From the NCBI RefSeq assembly GCF_000485595.1, contig NW_014577074.1, forward strand, positions 1,191,732 to 1,241,588: DNA of 49,857 bases, read 5' to 3'. Both the position numbers and the translations under genes were made by a program. The stretch is from Priapulus caudatus (lineage: Eukaryota > Priapulida > Priapulimorpha > Priapulimorphida > Priapulidae). How positions within the stretch are numbered: the stretch's first letter is position 1; each line of letters starts with the position of its first letter. Below the pieces are notes generated by a model. That model searched no databases, had not been told where the DNA came from, and saw only the letters and a program-made list of their open reading frames with translations. Positions 31,930-44,617 of this stretch are shown in pieces.

Positions 31930-32460
31930 GATCGCTGTTCCTTCCCCCCCGCCCTAGCTAGCGCACGCTTCGTGACCTTTTGCGCCAGCTGGTGGAATCC
32001 AAAGGCCGCTGTGTTACCTTGCTATTTTCGTGACGCACTCGGATAGTTTTTGGATGACTCGTAGTTCACCGCCGTCGTGAGCAAGCGACAGCAACATATA
32101 TACTGTACACCCGCGGCGTGTTTGCGCGAAAGATGTACCCTGCGTATCATCGGTTCGGGGGAGGGTTAACGTGTGATTGATTGTAGTGGAAAGAGAGAGA
32201 TACCCGCGCGCGAGAGAAAGTGCTCATTTATGGGTCAAAAAACGCGTAGGTGAAAGTGAACCCTGTGCGTCGCTGCTCGAGTCCAGTAGAATGGAGCTTG
32301 CCACACAGCGCAGACGGTCGAACACGCGAGAGAATGCAAACAATGGATTTAGGTTTTTGGGGCATTGAAAATTACGGCACAGCACTCCGCGTTGGCCCCA
32401 TTTCTGTCGCTGGTTTTGGTTTTCGTGAAGGTCTGTACAGTGGTGAAGGTAAATGGATGA
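31930..32460. promoter_or_regulatory. CpG-rich segment, possible promoter and first exon
   Basis: Locally GC- and CpG-rich (for example GATACCCGCGCGCGAGAG, about 32199). Short plus-strand frames start at 32291 (25 codons) and at about 32343, the latter reaching a possible donor GAAG/GTAAATG at about 32448. Neither peptide is recognisable. No downstream exon was found in the window, so this remains a candidate only. Confidence 0.25.
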
Positions 32461-34921
32461 CCATGTGCAGTTCCTTGAGTTGGCATTGGTTCACCTTTGC
32501 TATCACAAACCTTGTCGCACGACTTTGTTGGTCTGTTTGCAAATCACTATGTAGTTAACCTTGCAGGGTCTTGAATTTTGTCACCCAAACGTGTATGACT
32601 TGACAGTGCCCATGAATGCGCGTAGTGTTTTACGAAAATGTAGTCAATAGTGTGCTGCGATACATGCCTGCTTGGCGGATCACAAAATAATTATGTGACT
32701 ATGGAAGCATGCAAGCATTAAACATACGTTTTGTGGAAGGATCGAAGCAAAACTACAACGTAATGTAATTCCTAATTTCGTAGAACCTATAGGATCAATT
32801 CGTATTTTCGCCGTAGTAGAGCAACAAGGTATAACTATTATCTTCAATATTGTGGTTATACCAGTCTCGGGCTTTGCTGAAGCCATGTGGTATGATCGAG
32901 GGTTGAATGATGTCATCAGACGGTGACCTTAACTTGCATGTACTCTCTTTCACAATACTGATTAGTGTCCACGTGTATGTAAGCTACTGGTGTCACAGTA
33001 AACACGCCAGAAGTACGTATATCATAACAGATTTGCTATAATATGCTATGAATCTTATGATCGATATAATATGGTAAGATCTACATCTGTTATCTATTAT
33101 AACGCGCTCCTAAACCTATGTACGTGGCAAGTCAATATAAAAAAGTTCAGGGTAACACTCTTGCATTGTTGAGTAGTACGGATAAAAGTTAGGGGCCAGA
33201 CGTGATGCGGCCATGATGCCGAGGCGCGCCGAGGATTGACACTGTGTCTTAACCAATCACAGCCTACGCCACACCAGTCTTTTATATTTTTAAAGATGGG
33301 GACCCATTGGACCACCAAATCGCCGATCTCAGGAACTAGGGCATTCTGCTATGTTAGAACGGTTTCCTACGATAGAGTTTGCAACAAATACGAAAATAAG
33401 TTAACACACTGTTTAGCGCAATGCGCTACGTCCCTCTGTTGCATTTTCGCATCTCCGTAATCAGAATAAGCCCCGCCTTCTTCGTTGATGGACATGAACG
33501 GGGCATCACCGACGTGACCAGTTACTGTACCTACTGTGTTCCGCCAGCCTGTTTACTTTTCGTAAATAATGAAATGGCCAGCAAATTGAAATGAAGTGGA
33601 AAATTTTCTGCATTTTCACTCGCTGTCGGAAGTGAACGAGTGCGTCATTCATTGAACATTGAAGTTTTTCTTCAAATTAAATAATTCCGAAAATTCCTAA
33701 CCGCGCTACTCGATTGTTTTTGCCAATGAACGTAGCTGTGTGTGTGACGTCTTGCCCGCGCGCTTTATGCTTGGCTTAGCAGGCTATTACCGTATATATG
33801 TTTCACATACGTTCACCTATTTTGCACACAGGCGGTCGATCATTGTGAAAAATTGTGTGAATATTTATTTTTATTGAGACGTTCCAAGTGCCTGTGCTTT
33901 CAACAGTCTTGTACGTCAATGCACGTGCGTCAAGAGCCACAAACTCAACACAATTTCATCTCTGTTATTGTTTACGCCTGAATGCGTGATTGATCAGGGA
34001 GGGGGTGCATGTAAGAGGGAGACATTTTCTTTGGGGTTCCGAAAAACACAATTCCACTTGACAATTTCATGGCCCATTTCAATTGGAAGCTCTGCATAAT
34101 GGACCCCCAACAAGCCCTTTGACTGACTAGTCAAGAAATTCAAAGGTCTGTATATTGCTCTTATTTAGCCGCCGATAGTTTGTATTTAGAACAAAGTCTT
34201 CATTGTTATCTTTTAAAACTACAGACCATCCGCTGACCGCTGTAGAGACGTGCGCCGGGCCTCGAATTTGGCGCACGTCTCCTGCGGACAGCGCTTCATA
34301 CTTGAACATCCCCGCGGTCGCGTGCGCATATCCCGCAGAACTGCGCGTCTCATCCGCGCGCAGCTTTCAGGATCAACAGAAAAGCTGTGCCACGCAATCT
34401 TGTATCATGTCTCTCTGGATTTAGCAGTGAATGTGGAATATAAAATAAGAGCATACGTAATTCTCTTGTTGCTATTGTTGACTGGCAGTATACTATATAT
34501 AGTACACAGTATCCCGTCTCGTTCATGCATGGTCAGTTCTGTATTTTATACATACCAGTTGGTCACTGTTTTGAACCCTCTTACCCACATTGCATTACTG
34601 AAATTTTTGGAATTGATTCAATATAGTTGTCTATGACTTGTCATGCAATTGAAATTGTACGTATCTAAAATTGGGTGTGTGTAATGTTTCATCGCCGTGC
34701 CACAATAAGATTGTTATATATTCATAAGGAAGCTTTTAAAGAAAATAAACCAGAGTTTCAAGTAAAAATGTGTATAGTCATCATATGTTTTGATCGTTGT
34801 GAATTTTCTTATGTAGATGACTCTTCTACATCTACATCCACGAGTAACCCCTACTGGTACCAGCGATTGTCCGACACAGGGGGTAACGTCTCTGCCGGAG
34901 GTGGGGGGGGGGTAAACTTAC
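32461..34921. other. unassigned intergenic DNA
   Basis: No supported gene. A CCAAT-type site (AACCAATCACAGCC) is at about 33249-33262. GAGACGTGCGCC and its complement form a hairpin at about 34244-34280 inside a short GC-rich patch (34220-34400). A solo CAAGTGCCTGTG element end lies near 33885. Confidence 0.3.
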
Positions 34922-35535
34922 ATTGCAAGTAGGGACCTAAAACTAGGCTATCCAATTTTCCCAAAATTTCAATATTTAAAATGCCATATTTAGCGTTTTA
35001 ACAGGAAATAATTGTTATATCTCTATTGACATATTGTAATACATATATCACATACACATATAAATCAGACCTTCATCCTACTGATTGTTTTCACAAGTTA
35101 CTGTGATTAGCATAGCACTACAAATGAAACACGACTGCAATTTCTTTCATAGATCGGTCCCCGGCGAGTTACTTTTTTCCTGTCGGGGCTGGGGAGAGTT
35201 GTAGCCCCCCACCACAACGTCCCTGTAGCTTTGTAATTTGCACAAGCGGTTTGTCACTAGGTCTGCCTGACCACAGACATGGTCTAAGAAATAGTCAGAT
35301 AAAGCTGAGCTGATGCCCGAGGCTGTACCGACTCTTCATGCAGGAGCAATGCGCAGTGTAGGTGTTGCTTATCTTGCTTATCGCTTTCTCGTGATTTGTG
35401 TGGCCTGCTAGATTATATCCAGGAAGTGGCGCCGGATTCGAAATGGGTAATGAGCGGTGCAATTTCACGGTATCAGGTCACCGACTGAGCGTTTTACTAA
35501 AGAAGTTCTCGGTAGAAGTTGGTTGAATTTCACAC
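34922..35535 (+). repeat. 0.6-kb duplicated segment, copy 1
   Basis: Matches 37043-37630 in the same orientation along its length: GGCTATCCA, TCTATTGACATATTGTA, CGGCGAGTTACTTTTTTCCT, GTCTGCCTGACCACAGACAT, GAGGCTGTACCGAC, GTGCAATTTCACG. Differences are mostly small indels. No open frame survives in either copy. Confidence 0.8.
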
Positions 35536-36390
35536 AATACGTACAGGCCGTAGCCAGGGGGGGTCGGTGACGACCCAAGCAAAATTTTTGTTTTGAATTT
35601 GCAAGAATTTACTTCAGGTCGTCATTTGGTGTAATTATTGCAAATCTCATCGTGGAGGGTGATCGTGAACACCTCCTACACCCTCCCCCGCTCGGTGCTT
35701 GGCTCCCTGCCTGGTCGCGTTCGCGCCGGCAGGGCGTGTGCAGGGGGGGTCAAAGGTCGGACCCCCCCCCTGCTCGCGATGAAAAGCATCTGAGGGGGGT
35801 ATTAAAAAGTTTTTGACCCCTTGCGTGTGAACTTTGGGTACGGGTTAGAACACCGCTAGCTGTACAATCTGTACACGCCCTGCCGAGCAAAGTTGCAAAT
35901 TGAAAAACGTCCCCCATTATGTGGTACGGGCCTGCAGTTAGAGTACAAAGTGCCGCGGAACGACGGGCGCTATTAACGTTCTACTGGCGGTGATCTGTGG
36001 TGAGTGGTGGGATTCTAGTAAAGCTGTTGTCAAATGTGTTACTACGCCCGAACAGTGGAGGCAGGGGATGGTATCGGGACTATCTCAAGGAATGTCGTTG
36101 GGCGTGTTATGAAGTTGCCATGAGATGGGCGCATATTTAAGTGTATTAGATTAATGATGGAAGTCCCCTGTACGTAGTTGACATTTTGACATGATGTAAG
36201 CATCTCCATTTTAGCAAGTACAGGTTGAATGAAGCTGCCCTGTAGTATATTAAGCAGGCCAAAATCTTCCACCGAGTCTATCACCCTTATACATGTGGCA
36301 GTGGACTAGTTACTGTACAACTGACGTAGCGAATGCATGATTATACGATTTAAGGGCATACTTGCTTCAACCAAGTTAGTTTAGAAATTT
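35536..36390. other. unassigned DNA with G/C runs
   Basis: Contains a hAT-like end fragment (GGCCGTAGCCAGGGGGGG, about 35546) and several G- and C-runs to 35820. No gene seen. Confidence 0.3.
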
Positions 36391-36953
36391 ACTGTGAATT
36401 GCGCCTCTCATCCAGGCATGTATTGATTTACTAGCAACACGGCAGTCAAATTCTTTCTAGACAGTAAAATAATCTGTTTACCCTCGTCTTGAGGGTCAAA
36501 AGTTATCGACACTTATCCTTCGCTGTCAGCAAAGTACATTTTGGTCTTTCAATAAGCTAAATTTTAGGTCACGCTGAACAAAAGTTTTCATCGTCGTAGC
36601 ATGTTCGTAGTGTCTATCTTGCCTTGTGCCCATTACTTTGACTGTGTCTTCGCATGTCCCGCAAGGGGATGGCTTTTCCCTACCATGATGCTATACCGAC
36701 TATCACGAGCCTGGTGAGGTGTTTAGATTTGCTGCGCATTCTGCTTTCTCCTATTACTTAAGTTAGGGGGTGTTCTCCCGTTTTTACACCTCTTGACCTT
36801 GGACCAGGCTTCGACATTTCCAACTCGTTTTGGATTACCACCCCCCCGTCGAATATACGTACGTACGTCGGGGTTGATTTGGTGCAATGTGACGGAGGAC
36901 GCGGCGATCATTGCGATTTACAAGCTGCATCTGCTGACGTTCAGATGAGCTAA
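36391..36953 (-). mobile_element. family S repeat, copy 4 (reverse orientation, internally shortened)
   Basis: Reverse complement of the family S head ends at 36953 (CAGATGAGCTAA) and includes the reversed AATCCAAAACGAGTTGG-type block near 36822. The other end at about 36405-36460 matches the reverse of the CATGCCTGGATGTATGAGGC block. Confidence 0.7.
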
Positions 36954-37042
36954 AATCAGACACCTGGGAATTGGACTTTCGATCTCACTTTTTAATTGGC
37001 GGTTTTGTGTTGGCAGTGATATCTGTTTGTTCTTACATGCAC

Positions 37043-37640
37043 GTAGGGATAAACTAGGCTATCCAGTTTTTCCCCAATTTCATTTAGAAATTGATATTTA
37101 GGTTTTACAGAATGTATTGTTATAATTCTATTGACATATTGTATGACATATATACATACACATATAAATCAGACTTATCTATGTTGTTTTCAAAGTTCTG
37201 TGATTGTAGATACAAATGAGACGACTGCATTTTTTATGATCGGTCCCGGCGAGTTACTTTTTTTCCTGTCGGGGTGGGGGATTGTAGCCCTCACACACGT
37301 CCTGTAAGCTTTGTAATTTGCACAAGCGGTTTGTCACTAGGTCTGCCTGACCACAGACATGGTCTACAGACAACTACGTCAGATGAACAGCATGAGCTGT
37401 GCCCCGAGGCTGTACCGACCTCTCTCATGCAGCGAGCCAAATGCGCAGGTAAGGTGTTAGCTATCTTGCTTATACGCATTCTCGAATGATTTGTGTGGCT
37501 GCATCAAATTACTGATCACAGAAGTGGCGACGGATTCGCAAATGCTAATGCACGCGGTGCAATTTCACGTATCAGGTCAAACGACTGAGCATTTCTACTA
37601 AAGAAGGTTCTAGAGTAGAAGTTGGTTGCCACCTGGGAAT
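37043..37640 (+). repeat. 0.6-kb duplicated segment, copy 2
   Basis: Second copy of 34922-35535. It is bracketed by a CACCTGGGAAT...GGACTTTCGA-type sequence at 36960-36980 and 37629-37652. It lacks many single bases present in copy 1, yet has extra bases elsewhere. Confidence 0.8.
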
Positions 37641-40054
37641 CTGGACTTTTCGAAAACTCAAACTTTTTAAATTTAGCAGGCTTTTGTGTGTATGCGTGCA
37701 TAAGTGCTGTTTTTTCTTCATTTGTTTACTGTATTTTTGTTTCACAATGTTCATTCACACATAATTTCAAGCATTACACGCTCTTTTTTGGTAGTGAAAA
37801 ATCTTTATGTTTACATTTTTGTCAAGTGTTGACTGCTCGTTTTGATAAATAAAGCATGTTGTATTTGCTAATGAATAAACTATCAAAATTTATCTGTTAG
37901 TCTCTTTTTCATTTCTCATTAAATTTGAATTTTAAAAGCTCTATAATGCCCGTTCGCTGTAGTGAACCCGCAAGCACCCTGCTTCACTCAGTAGTCACAC
38001 CTCTAGTGGTTACTCGTAGAATAATACATACTGACTACTGACTAGCATGGCTGGATACATAGGTCTGTACATGCATGTACACTCAGCATCTCTGCCCACT
38101 CAACAACTGATGCGTGCAGAGGCAATCACAACTGTGATTCAGTACCAGGTGCTGAAACACGCCGTGAAGAGAAAGGATGTTAGTGTTTGATCCTGACAAA
38201 ATCTGACTATTCAGTAATAGAGTTGCAAGAAAATCTCTCTGTAGATCAGAATTCACTGCTCACTAGTGCATTGATATGGTTTTTAGTGGTCAAGGAAGTC
38301 TCTACTATGTGTACTATAGATGTCACATACCCAATTTACACTGCCAAGTAAAAGAATTTAGCACAGAACTTGCTTTATTATAGTTATTACATTCTTTGCA
38401 TCGATTATTCAGTATAAGCATACATTTTATGCACAGAAAGATAACTCATCAACTATAACATACACAGGAATCTACACACAATGTCATGATGCACTAGAGT
38501 GATTTGAAGTTAATTTTTTAGGTTTAAAGATATGTAGATGTTTAACTCAATAAATTTATTAAGAATCCTGTGATAAAACACTTGTGTGATTCTTATCTAA
38601 AAATGCCACTCATTTGTTTATGGAATGCAAGTTGTCATTTTAACAAAAAGGCACATTTCCAAAGCGACAGCTGGTCTTTCACATACAATTGCATTCGTGA
38701 AAAAAGAGGAATTGTACTTTTGAAACTTATTTTTATCTTATGTTCAATACTGTTATATATATATAAATTTTACAGCACTGTGCTTAATTTGCATTTGCAA
38801 TTTGCAAGTACTCTCAGGAATTGCTGCACGAATGTTAAAATAACGCCATTTAGAACAATAAAGATAGTTTGGTGTAGGCCAATGAGACTGAAACTGAACG
38901 TGTTGTATATAATATGTAAAGTTGTTGAATGTAACCACAATTTGCTCTTATTATCTAGCTCTGGCAGGCTCATGTAGATGGCAGCACCTGCCTGGCACAT
39001 TACTGCAAATGAATAATTAGTACAGATTAGATTGGCAACTAGCAAATACCCGCACGAATCGGTTACTATATTATCAAAACACGTTTAATTTTTAAAACTT
39101 AAATGCACAATACAATTTTCACTAGTCGTAAAGGTTGTTTAAACATATATGCTGCTGAAATATACAGGTCTAATCACGCTACTATACTGTGTGGTACTTA
39201 TATTAATTTTATCAACACACTTTTCAATAAATTTTGAACTATTAGTGGTTGACAACACAAAACCAGCCCCTAACTACATTGAGGCCCATCGAGGCGCCTG
39301 CCTTGATACTTTTAAAAACTGAATAGGCAAAACAAAAACCTAACCATAGCCAAAGTATCATCCATATATGCCTTAATTTGTCCTAACATTGTTGAAAATA
39401 GCCATAGTAGTTAAATTCAAAATTAGCTTTTTTGCCATTTAACTGGCTGAAATACTTACTGGAACATGGTTCCTATTAATGTCTTTCATATCAATACTTA
39501 CGATGCTGTAATCATTAACCCGTAACATACCAATTTCCCGTTTCAGGAAAAATGTGAGATTTGAACTTCAAATGATCATCTACCATCCTGTTTCAGGGTG
39601 TTAGGCACATTAGGAATTTTTCTGCTTCACAGTTTCTAAATATCCAACAGAAATTGCAACATGTGGGCAATGACAAAGCAAGTGATTGTTTAAGCTATCC
39701 ACAATTATCGATCAACACGGGTACCCCTTTCAAAAGCACGTCCTTCCGCAGAAGGGTGGACGCAGAAGCCCAAGGGATAATTACTATACACGTTTGTCTA
39801 CTCCAGTACAGTTTCAAACTGAGGCTTCTTAACACAAACCTACAGATTCCCACAAAACAATGGAGTGCTGCAGAATCTTTGTGTATCTGCTTTTCTCTCG
39901 CTCTTCCCTTGTACTCGCTAGAATTGCACCTGCTACATTCCACAATCTGCTGCACCAAATGATATCATGCGTGGTCCTTCTGTCACGTTACGCCTGCCAT
40001 AGAAATGCAAACATTCTTTGCCACGTTTTCAAAGACATGCTATCAGCTCACCTG
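37641..40054. other. cyclin L 3' flank and unassigned DNA
   Basis: No independent gene recognised. On the minus strand the first AATAAA-type signals after the cyclin L stop lie well downstream (for example about 38548-38553), so a long 3' UTR is possible. A plus-strand AATAAA at 37850-37855 has no gene attached. The 135-codon frame at 38570-38977 is AT-driven and Cys/Leu-rich without family features. Confidence 0.3.
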
Positions 40055-43000
40055 TCACCGCCGGTAGCGCTCACGGTTCTTGTGCCGCCGACCTTCACCC
40101 GACCTTGAGCGTGACCGCCGATGACTTGCCTTGTCCTTGTAGGACTTCTTGTGCACACGCTCGTCCGGTGAGCCACTGTAGGAACGTGTGCGTGAGCGCT
40201 TGTGCTTCTGCGAGTGACGCTTGCTGTCCTTGTCGCGATCGTGGCTGTGGCTGTACGTGCGATCGGCATGCTTGTGAGACTTGGGGAACTCCTGGTAGCC
40301 ACGTGGCAGCACCTTGTGCTTGTTGCGCTTGGGACTCGGGCTCCGACTGTCGCTTGCCCTCGACTAAAACATCATCACACCGTAGATAAGTATGCATTGA
40401 AGTCAGGATTTCGAACAGTCTTCCTGACTATTCTCATATTTCCCGACCATTACAATACCTACTGGTATTGTTTTTATGAAAGCAAGTGCATACAGGAACA
40501 GGAAGGCTAACATATGTTAGAACACCTGCCGTTTTTACTTCACCAAAATATGTAACGATTGAAATGGCTCTGCTGACTTCTCATTGACGCCGTTACACAA
40601 TCATGACACTTCTTTCTTACGAGACCTAGTCCCTACACTTTCTTAATGGTAACTTGCATAGAGTAATAGAGATGCTGTACCAGTCTAGAACCACATCACT
40701 CAATGAGATGTACTTGTACTTTTGTCATGTGGTTACCAATTACCGGGCAATTGTCACAGCCCTGAGGAGGGTAGCTGTGTTATTTGCTATTTTATAACAA
40801 CATCATAACATGAACAATTTTTATACTGGAGTAATCAATATGTCCATTAATAAGCGACACCTAATTTGTCAACATTTATTATGTTTTTGTTTATTTGAGA
40901 GATAATTTGAATGCTATTGCTAGTTATTACCTTTACTGTTATGACAATCTTTGTGATATCATGTTTATGGCAATTAAGATTTTATTTCTATGAATACTAA
41001 CTATGACGATGTTCCACAATGCTAGGTGGAGGAACAATAATAATGGAGCAACGAAAATGTGACCATAAGGTTACGCACTTATAAACAATACAAGCTTTCA
41101 GTTATTCTAGTATTCGGCAACAGAGCCATATTCTTTCTTTAACAACTAATGTTGTCCTTAAACAACAAACTATTTCAGCTTCCTCACCTTGTACTTAACA
41201 GGGGAATGGGCTCGCTTCTTCTTTCCGTTCTTGTGGTGGCTGTTGGCCTCCTTGTGTCCATTGTGCACATCCTTGTCTTTCTCCTCTTCAACGTGTGGTG
41301 AAGCAGTGCGAGACCCCGGCGAAAATCCTGAGACAAACATAGAATGCTGTTGTGTACAGGTCGACAGCGCATGTCCAACAAACACAGGACACGAGTAAAG
41401 CTTTGAATAAGCATTTATGAATCTATTCTTTCAACAGAATCCACTGCTTCACCAGTAAATTGTCATTGATGCAATGCCAAACCAGTACGCATGTGAACTA
41501 AATCTAAGAATGTTGCACGTTCTATATTAAGCCTGGGACACACCATGCACGTCCGCTCAATCGCTTTCAATCGCTCCGTCAGACCATGTCCTCAGAAAAT
41601 GTCTAAAATCTGCCTTGTGCCCCATTCACCTTTGACCTGAATTTATTCGCACGTCCGCAGTGATCATATCCGCAGCAAAAATCGCGGCGAAAATATTCGC
41701 ACCCGCATGCGATAATTGAGCGGACACACCATGCAAATCTATTCGCACGTCCACAGCGTACACACTACACGCGTTCTACTGGCGCCACACGGCTCCAACA
41801 GTCATGTGGTCACGTGATTAGCATACTGATCAATGATTCGCTGCATTATAACAATCGTCCGCACGTCCGAAGCGAAAATATCAAACGTTTGATCACTGCG
41901 AATTACGTGGATGAAATTCGCCCGTGCTTGAGCGGACACACCATAAGAATTTTGCTGCGATTTTACAATCGCTGCGGACGTGCGAATAAATTCGCATGGT
42001 GTGTCCCCCGCTTTAGATGTTTACATTTTTGTATTAATATTTATTACGAAGGGACACTAACAACAATGTGACATGAATGTTCGCATGACAAAAAACGCAA
42101 CAGAGTAAAAACAGGTTTCAGTGCCACAAGAAATGGCAAATTTCACACAAATTTTAGTCACACAAAAACTAAAATGTTGAAAGGCACACCAGCAATGAAC
42201 AGATCAGGTTCAACTTTGTAGGTTGTGAAGACAGCACTAAGCTGTGACATATATACTGTTACTTCTCACAGTATTGTTTCTGTGTAAGGTATCATATTAT
42301 GATATGTTGGTTTAGTAATTCTTCCCACATTGCTCTATGTACACTTGCCTTCACTTGTAGCATTTGGTGTTCCTATGGTAGGGGCTCCCTCTTTTGCCTT
42401 CAGCTTCGCCTCTACTTGCAGTTTTCTCAAATCGTTCACCTGTAACAAATATAACCCCACAGGCATAAGAGACTTAACATAAATAATAAACCTTAGTGTG
42501 CACCATCAAGGCATCCTTCTTTTAAAAAACAGATTTGATTAACAAGTCACCGTGAATTAAATATAAATATTGAAACACTCTAAAGCTACAGTGTACATTA
42601 CGTGGATGGTTCTATTCCATTTTTCACACAGCTTTCTAATGAATTTTCCTGGCAGTTATTACGCTCACTTTCTTCTCCAGATCATCCCATGAAGCCTTGG
42701 ACCTTGCATAAAGGCGCAGCAGGGTGAGACAAATCTCCTGAATGTCTTTCTCCTCTACTGGGGTGAACAAAGAAAACCAAGGCGGTCTGCTCGGCAAAAC
42801 GACCTAAGAATAACGTTTGCAGAAAAATGTTAGACGACCTTATCTAGGAATATGGCGTATATGCCAATGACATATTCCTTACACATATAGCTTACAGGAA
42901 ATTGTGATATATTTATTGTAGCACCGACTAGTAATACTGTCAGCGTTAAACTTCACAGTTTCGAAACACATATCATACAGCTGATTTTGCAGGAACATTA

Positions 43001-44617
43001 GTAGCTGATCACGCGTTACAAAGCGAGGACGCCCTCGCACGGATGCCCACACGCATGGCAACGACAATCGGCGACATGGGAAGGAGTCGCACCTTCAGCT
43101 GTCGTGCGGCGAGGTATATGCACGCGCACGCGATCGTCTCGGGACTGTATCGAACGAACACGTCCGTGCGCAGGCTGTCGTTCATGTAATTCCAGGCCGT
43201 CTGGATGAGCTTTGCATTCCGCTCGGATTTGAGCACCTGCAGGTAGGTGACGATCATCTTGTGCGGATGCTTGACGTGCACGCAGAAGCCTAGCTCCTTC
43301 AGCACTCGCCGCTCGGCCTTGATCACCTGCGGTAGCAGATTGACGACGACAAGATTAAGCAAAATCAGCAGACAACATCATTAAAAAATGAAATGCGAAC
43401 AGTTGATTATTAATCACACCGCAGACGACTCCATTAAAAAGTGATCGTGAAGAATCGATAATTAACACGTTCAACGCGAAACACGAGTATACTCGTTCAA
43501 ACCTGCAAAACGCACGGCCGCGAAACACGAGTATACTCGTGGCAAAAAAAACGGGTTCTTTTTTTTTTGGAACGTTTACTATGTTCTCCTATAGATGGGA
43601 CACCTCCTGTACACTTAGAAATTCAACAGCGTAACTCTATAAACCCCAGTAGTAGATGACATAATTTATACAATACTTTACTGTTGTTTGGAAAGTTATT
43701 TTGGGAGTTTTTGGGACTGAGGTAATGCTTTTGGTTCACCTCGCCAAAGCGCGTTTGACTGCCGGTTGTTGTGAAGTTGTTTTGATGTCTGAGAGTTGTG
43801 TTTGATTTGATTGATCACGGGTGTTGTTTTGATGTCTGAGAGTAAGTTTATATCTATATTATACTAGCCACTAATTATAAATAATTTTATAGCTAGTTAA
43901 ACCTGCCAAAAACATTTTGTGTAATAAGTGACTAAGCGGGGAAAACGCGAAAATCTCAGCACAGGGCGGTATGCGCATTGTTAACCATGCAGCGTTGAAC
44001 GTGTTAAGCAAATCAGCAGACAACTCCGGTTGAACGGGAACGACGCATTCGGAAATCGACACACGCCGGCTCGCGTTTCGGCGAACACCAACCAGCCATT
44101 CCAGCCCCCGCTTAGTGCACTAACTAGTATTCTGCTCTAAACCACAGAACGGGTGAATGGAAGCACTCACCTGGTTCTTCAGGTTGACGTAGTTCTGATC
44201 GAGGATGAGCGGAGAGATGGGCTTCGAGCCGCGTATCTGTTTGATGTGGTGAAACACGTTGATAACGTCGCGCACCCTACGCGGCGCCTCCTCGATCTTT
44301 GATGCAAGGTTGAGGCATCCCATCGCGTAGTGCTCCATGTTGTGCTTCACAAACGACTTTGCATAATAGAAGCGCTGGAACAGCACCTGCCCGGTCGCCA
44401 TGGCGACTTGCGGCAGCTTCAGCAATATGCCGGCGGTCTGGATAAGTTCGCAACCGAGGATCCGCAATTCCATCTCTGTCGCGGAGTCGAGTCCGTCCTG
44501 GGCAGATGGCGTGCACTCGATTTTTTCTGGGGGCACGAGGCTATTCTCCAGCGTTATGATGATGTGCCCATACTTCCGTTCTGTGACAGCATTAGTTGGT
44601 TTCTCTGACAGCGCCAT
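40055..44617 (-). CDS. CCNL1: cyclin L, RS-domain cyclin of splicing
   Basis: Six coding exons on the minus strand: 44171-44617, 43093-43326, 42669-42803, 42349-42439, 41188-41327 and 40055-40363, giving 451 residues. Exon 1 carries the first cyclin fold ([40 protein letters not shown]). Exon 2 begins [20 protein letters not shown] and ends YLAARQLK. Exon 3 gives [11 protein letters not shown] and [14 protein letters not shown]. Exon 5 has [11 protein letters not shown]. The last exon is a 102-residue Arg/Ser/Lys/His-rich RS domain. Family members pair with CDK11 or CDK12/13 in nuclear speckles and control transcription-coupled splicing. Four introns are GT-AG; intron 4 uses a GC donor. I prefer ATG 44617 (AAG ATG G context) to the in-frame ATG at 44680, which has a weak context; that start would give 472 residues. 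Vertebrates have two paralogues (CCNL1/CCNL2); this gene need not match one. Confidence 0.93.
41530..42012. mobile_element. Harbinger-like MITE in cyclin L intron 4, with a family S fragment inside
   Basis: Ends AGCCTGGGACACACCATGC and GCATGGTGTGTCCCCCGCT, flanked by TTA at 41527-41529 and 42013-42015. The interior repeats TTCGCACGTCC and GCGGACACACCAT in both orientations. Positions 41565-41641 match the family S block GACCATGTCCTCAGAAAATG in reverse orientation, a later insertion or captured piece. Confidence 0.75.
42347..42348 (-). promoter_or_regulatory. GC 5' splice site of cyclin L intron 4
   Basis: The exon ends GTGAAG and the intron begins GCAAGT, which is the consensus form for the rare GC-AG introns. 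Using it joins TSEG to [10 protein letters not shown] in frame, as in other cyclin L proteins (GGFSPASKPSSP). Reading through gives a stop within three codons. Confidence 0.75.
43466..44003. mobile_element. piggyBac-like MITE in cyclin L intron 1
   Basis: 538 bp between TTAA (43462-43465) and TTAA (44004-44007), with inverted ends CACGTTCAACGC and GCGTTGAACGTG. Near the left end, CGCGAAACACGAGTATACTC occurs twice (about 43475 and 43521), each holding the palindrome ACGAGTATACTCGT. No transposase frame. The TTAA duplication is diagnostic of piggyBac-type insertion. Confidence 0.8.

Noticed and set aside
38570-38977. 135-codon plus-strand ORF
   Set aside because: AT-driven composition (Leu, Ile, Cys, Asn) without domains or splice context, probably chance.
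40095-40397. Alternative frames across the cyclin L RS exon (up to 123 codons, both strands)
   Set aside because: Repetitive Arg/Ser codons keep other frames open. The frame 40055-40363 joins upstream exons in phase and gives the true RS domain.
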